Shown: piece after piece, positions 56,605 through 57,961 of the stretch
How the letters are laid out: the number at the start of each line of letters is the position of its first letter
How positions within the stretch are numbered: position 1 is the stretch's first letter
Origin: Clostridia bacterium
Lineage (GTDB): Bacteria > Bacillota > Clostridia > Christensenellales > DTU072
Assembly: GCA_017476265.1 (NCBI GenBank)
Contig: JAFVAC010000061.1
Coordinates: 1-57,961 of the forward strand
Direction of reading: 5' to 3'
Length of the DNA stretch: 57,961 nucleotides
Position numbers and translations under genes: made by a program
The notes under the pieces: generated by a model
What the model saw: the letters and a program-made list of their open reading frames with translations, nothing else
What the model was told of the DNA's origin: nothing
Database searches by the model: none

Positions 56605-57961
56605 TTATACCCGCGCGGTCTTGCTGTTGCCGTGCTCCTTTCTGTATTCGCTGGGGACCAACTCGAACAATAACTTTTCGGACAGGTCCTTGTCTCCGGC
56701 TTCCGCCGCTTCCTTCAGAGCGACAAGCGCCTGGGTCAATCGTTCGTCGTCCACCTCGGCGAGCTTGCAGATGAAGATGTCTTTGTGCGTGGTCTTGTCC
56801 GCGTTCTCGTCCCCGTACTGCAACTCCTCGAAGAGTTTTTCGCCCGGTCGCAGTCCGCTGATCTTGATCTCGATGTCCTTTTCCGGAATGAGTCCGGACA
56901 TCCGGATGAGGTCGCACGCGAGGTCGTAGATATACACCGGCTCGCCCATATCCAACACGAAGACTTCGCCACCATCGGCGAGAGCCCCCGCTTGCAGGAC
57001 CAGTCGGACCGCCTCGGGTATGGTCATAAAATACCGCTTCATATTCTTGTCGGTGACCGTCACCGGTCCGCCGGCGTTTATCTGCTTGATAAAAGTCGGT
57101 ATGACGCTGCCGCTACTGCCCAGCACGTTGCCGAATCGGACCGCGGCGAGCTGGGTCTTGGTGGTCTTGGAAAGTTGCTGCAAGCACAGTTCCGCCACCC
57201 GCTTGGTCGCCCCCATCACGTTAGCGGGGTTGATCGCCTTGTCGGTGGAGATCAGAATGAACTTTTTGACGCCGGACTCGTCGCACTGTTCGATGACGTT
57301 CCGCGTGCCGAAGACGTTGTTTTTGACGCTCTCGTCCGCCGATATCTCCATCATCGGGACGTGCTTGTACGCCGCCGCGTGGAAGACCACGTCGGGCTTG
57401 TACCGCTCCATCACCTCGCGCAATTTTTGACGATCCCTGACCGAGCCCATCTCCAGATAGTAGCGGTCGCGGTCGTACTTCTTTTTCAACTCCTCGTTGA
57501 ATTCGAACATGCCGTTTTCGTGGCGGTCGAAGATGACGAGGGTCTTACAGCCGTACTTCAACGCCTGTCGGCACAGTTCGCTCCCGATACTGCCCGCGCC
57601 GCCGGTGACCATAATGACCTTGTCTTTGATAAAGCCGTCCACCAGCTCCCTATCCATCATATGCTCGTCACGGTGCAACAGGTCCTCGATTTTTATGTTC
57701 CGCATGCTGATTATGTCGGAATCTATCTCACTGTGCGCGTCCTTTAAGGCGGAGGCGATCATGATGCGGAGATTGAACTGTTTGATGTAGTCGTAGATGT
57801 CCCGCAGTTCGGCTCGGGAGATGTTGCTGATCGCCACGGCGATGACCGTCGCACGGGTCTTTTCGATGATCTTTTTCAGTGCGGTGCGGTCGCCTTTGAC
57901 CTGAAGACTGCCGATGGAGACGCCCTTCTTTTTGATGTCGTCGTCAATGAGCGCGACGGGA
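56605..57961 (-). CDS. CapD/FlaA1-type nucleotide-sugar dehydratase or epimerase (5' end outside window)
   Basis: At least 452 residues; the frame is open to the last base, and the GTG at 57837 is internal. Visible first is the end of the CoA-binding-like domain (IDDDIKKKGVSIGSLQVKG), then the extended SDR domain: VMVTGGAGSIGSELCRQ, FHAAAYKHVPMME, STDKAINPANVMGATKR (Met instead of Tyr in the catalytic YxxxK, normal in this family), and GSSGSVIPTFIKQI. The upstream half normally has four membrane helices. The family converts UDP-GlcNAc to 4-keto or 5-epimer sugars for glycans. It precedes glmM by ten bases in the same unit. Confidence 0.95.
   Translation of the reverse strand, partial: PVALIDDDIKKKGVSIGSLQVKGDRTALKKIIEKTRATVIAVAISNISRAELRDIYDYIKQFNLRIMIASALKDAHSEIDSDIISMRNIKIEDLLHRDEHMMDRELVDGFIKDKVIMVTGGAGSIGSELCRQALKYGCKTLVIFDRHENGMFEFNEELKKKYDRDRYYLEMGSVRDRQKLREVMERYKPDVVFHAAAYKHVPMMEISADESVKNNVFGTRNVIEQCDESGVKKFILISTDKAINPANVMGATKRVAELCLQQLSKTTKTQLAAVRFGNVLGSSGSVIPTFIKQINAGGPVTVTDKNMKRYFMTIPEAVRLVLQAGALADGGEVFVLDMGEPVYIYDLACDLIRMSGLIPEKDIEIKISGLRPGEKLFEELQYGDENADKTTHKDIFICKLAEVDDERLTQALVALKEAAEAGDKDLSEKLLFELVPSEYRKEHGNSKTARV

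Noticed and set aside
55362-56774. Plus-strand open frame of about 470 codons opposite glmM and the CapD-like gene
   Set aside because: It crosses the boundary of two clearly identified genes, has no family features and no ribosome binding site; it is a shadow caused by GC-rich codon choice.
1-57961. CRISPR arrays, tRNA or rRNA genes, insertion sequences
   Set aside because: No regular direct repeats with unique spacers, no cloverleaf-like sequence in the gaps, and no transposase-like protein were found.

Overview
The window comes from a Gram-positive-type Bacillota genome, most likely an uncultured member of class Clostridia. The evidence is a single long S10-spc-alpha ribosomal cluster with secY, adk, map, a KOW-domain protein, infA and rpmJ inside it; a type-Z (zinc) S14; a type III pantothenate kinase; lipoproteins with Lgt and no outer-membrane genes; and strong AGGAGG ribosome binding sites. 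Base composition is moderately GC-rich except for one AT-rich block at about 20150-23000. I saw no rRNA, tRNA, CRISPR array or insertion sequence. Genus-level placement is not possible from what I can see.

Layout. 1-3900: end of a MATE transporter, an RlmL-like rRNA methyltransferase, an ASCH-domain protein, a two-cluster ferredoxin and an SDR oxidoreductase. 3893-14821: a 45-residue basic microprotein whose stop overlaps that of a giant (about 3.6k residues) surface lipoprotein. That lipoprotein carries InlB-type and BspA-type leucine-rich repeats and has a single-base frameshift in a G6 run near its N-terminus. 15051-17382: a DUF1538 membrane protein paired with a tandem PII-like protein. 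17498-20111: two methyltransferases and an MBL-fold hydrolase. 20153-23009: an AT-rich pair, a MACPF (perforin-fold) lipoprotein divergent from a small XRE regulator. 23050-25110: hom and coaX. 25395-40998: 32 genes of the ribosomal cluster, all on the minus strand, with two structured leaders, one before rpsJ and one before rpsM. 41374-45285: a second repeat-rich lipoprotein with MBG and BspA repeats. 45368-48253: divergent galT and galK. 48322-51160: lgt, pncB and a short cytosolic leucine-rich-repeat protein. 51198-54233: an SDR, a conserved hypothetical, a flavodoxin-fold protein and thiamine diphosphokinase. 54316 to the end: a GlmU-like acetyltransferase without its uridylyltransferase half, glmM, and a CapD/FlaA1-type sugar-nucleotide dehydratase or epimerase that runs off the window.

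How the parts fit. Most of the window is housekeeping: translation, cofactor synthesis (CoA, NAD, thiamine), Leloir galactose use, and UDP-GlcNAc or surface-sugar synthesis. The accessory theme is the cell surface. Three large lipoproteins (adhesin-like giant, MBG/BspA lipoprotein, MACPF lipoprotein) occur with lgt, the enzyme that lipidates such proteins. The strongest candidates for under-described biology are the MACPF/XRE AT-rich island, the possibly phase-variable giant lipoprotein, the S10 leader with a triplicated CGGACTNACG motif and an intrinsic terminator, the rpsM leader, the DUF1538/tandem-PII pair and the one-domain GlmU.
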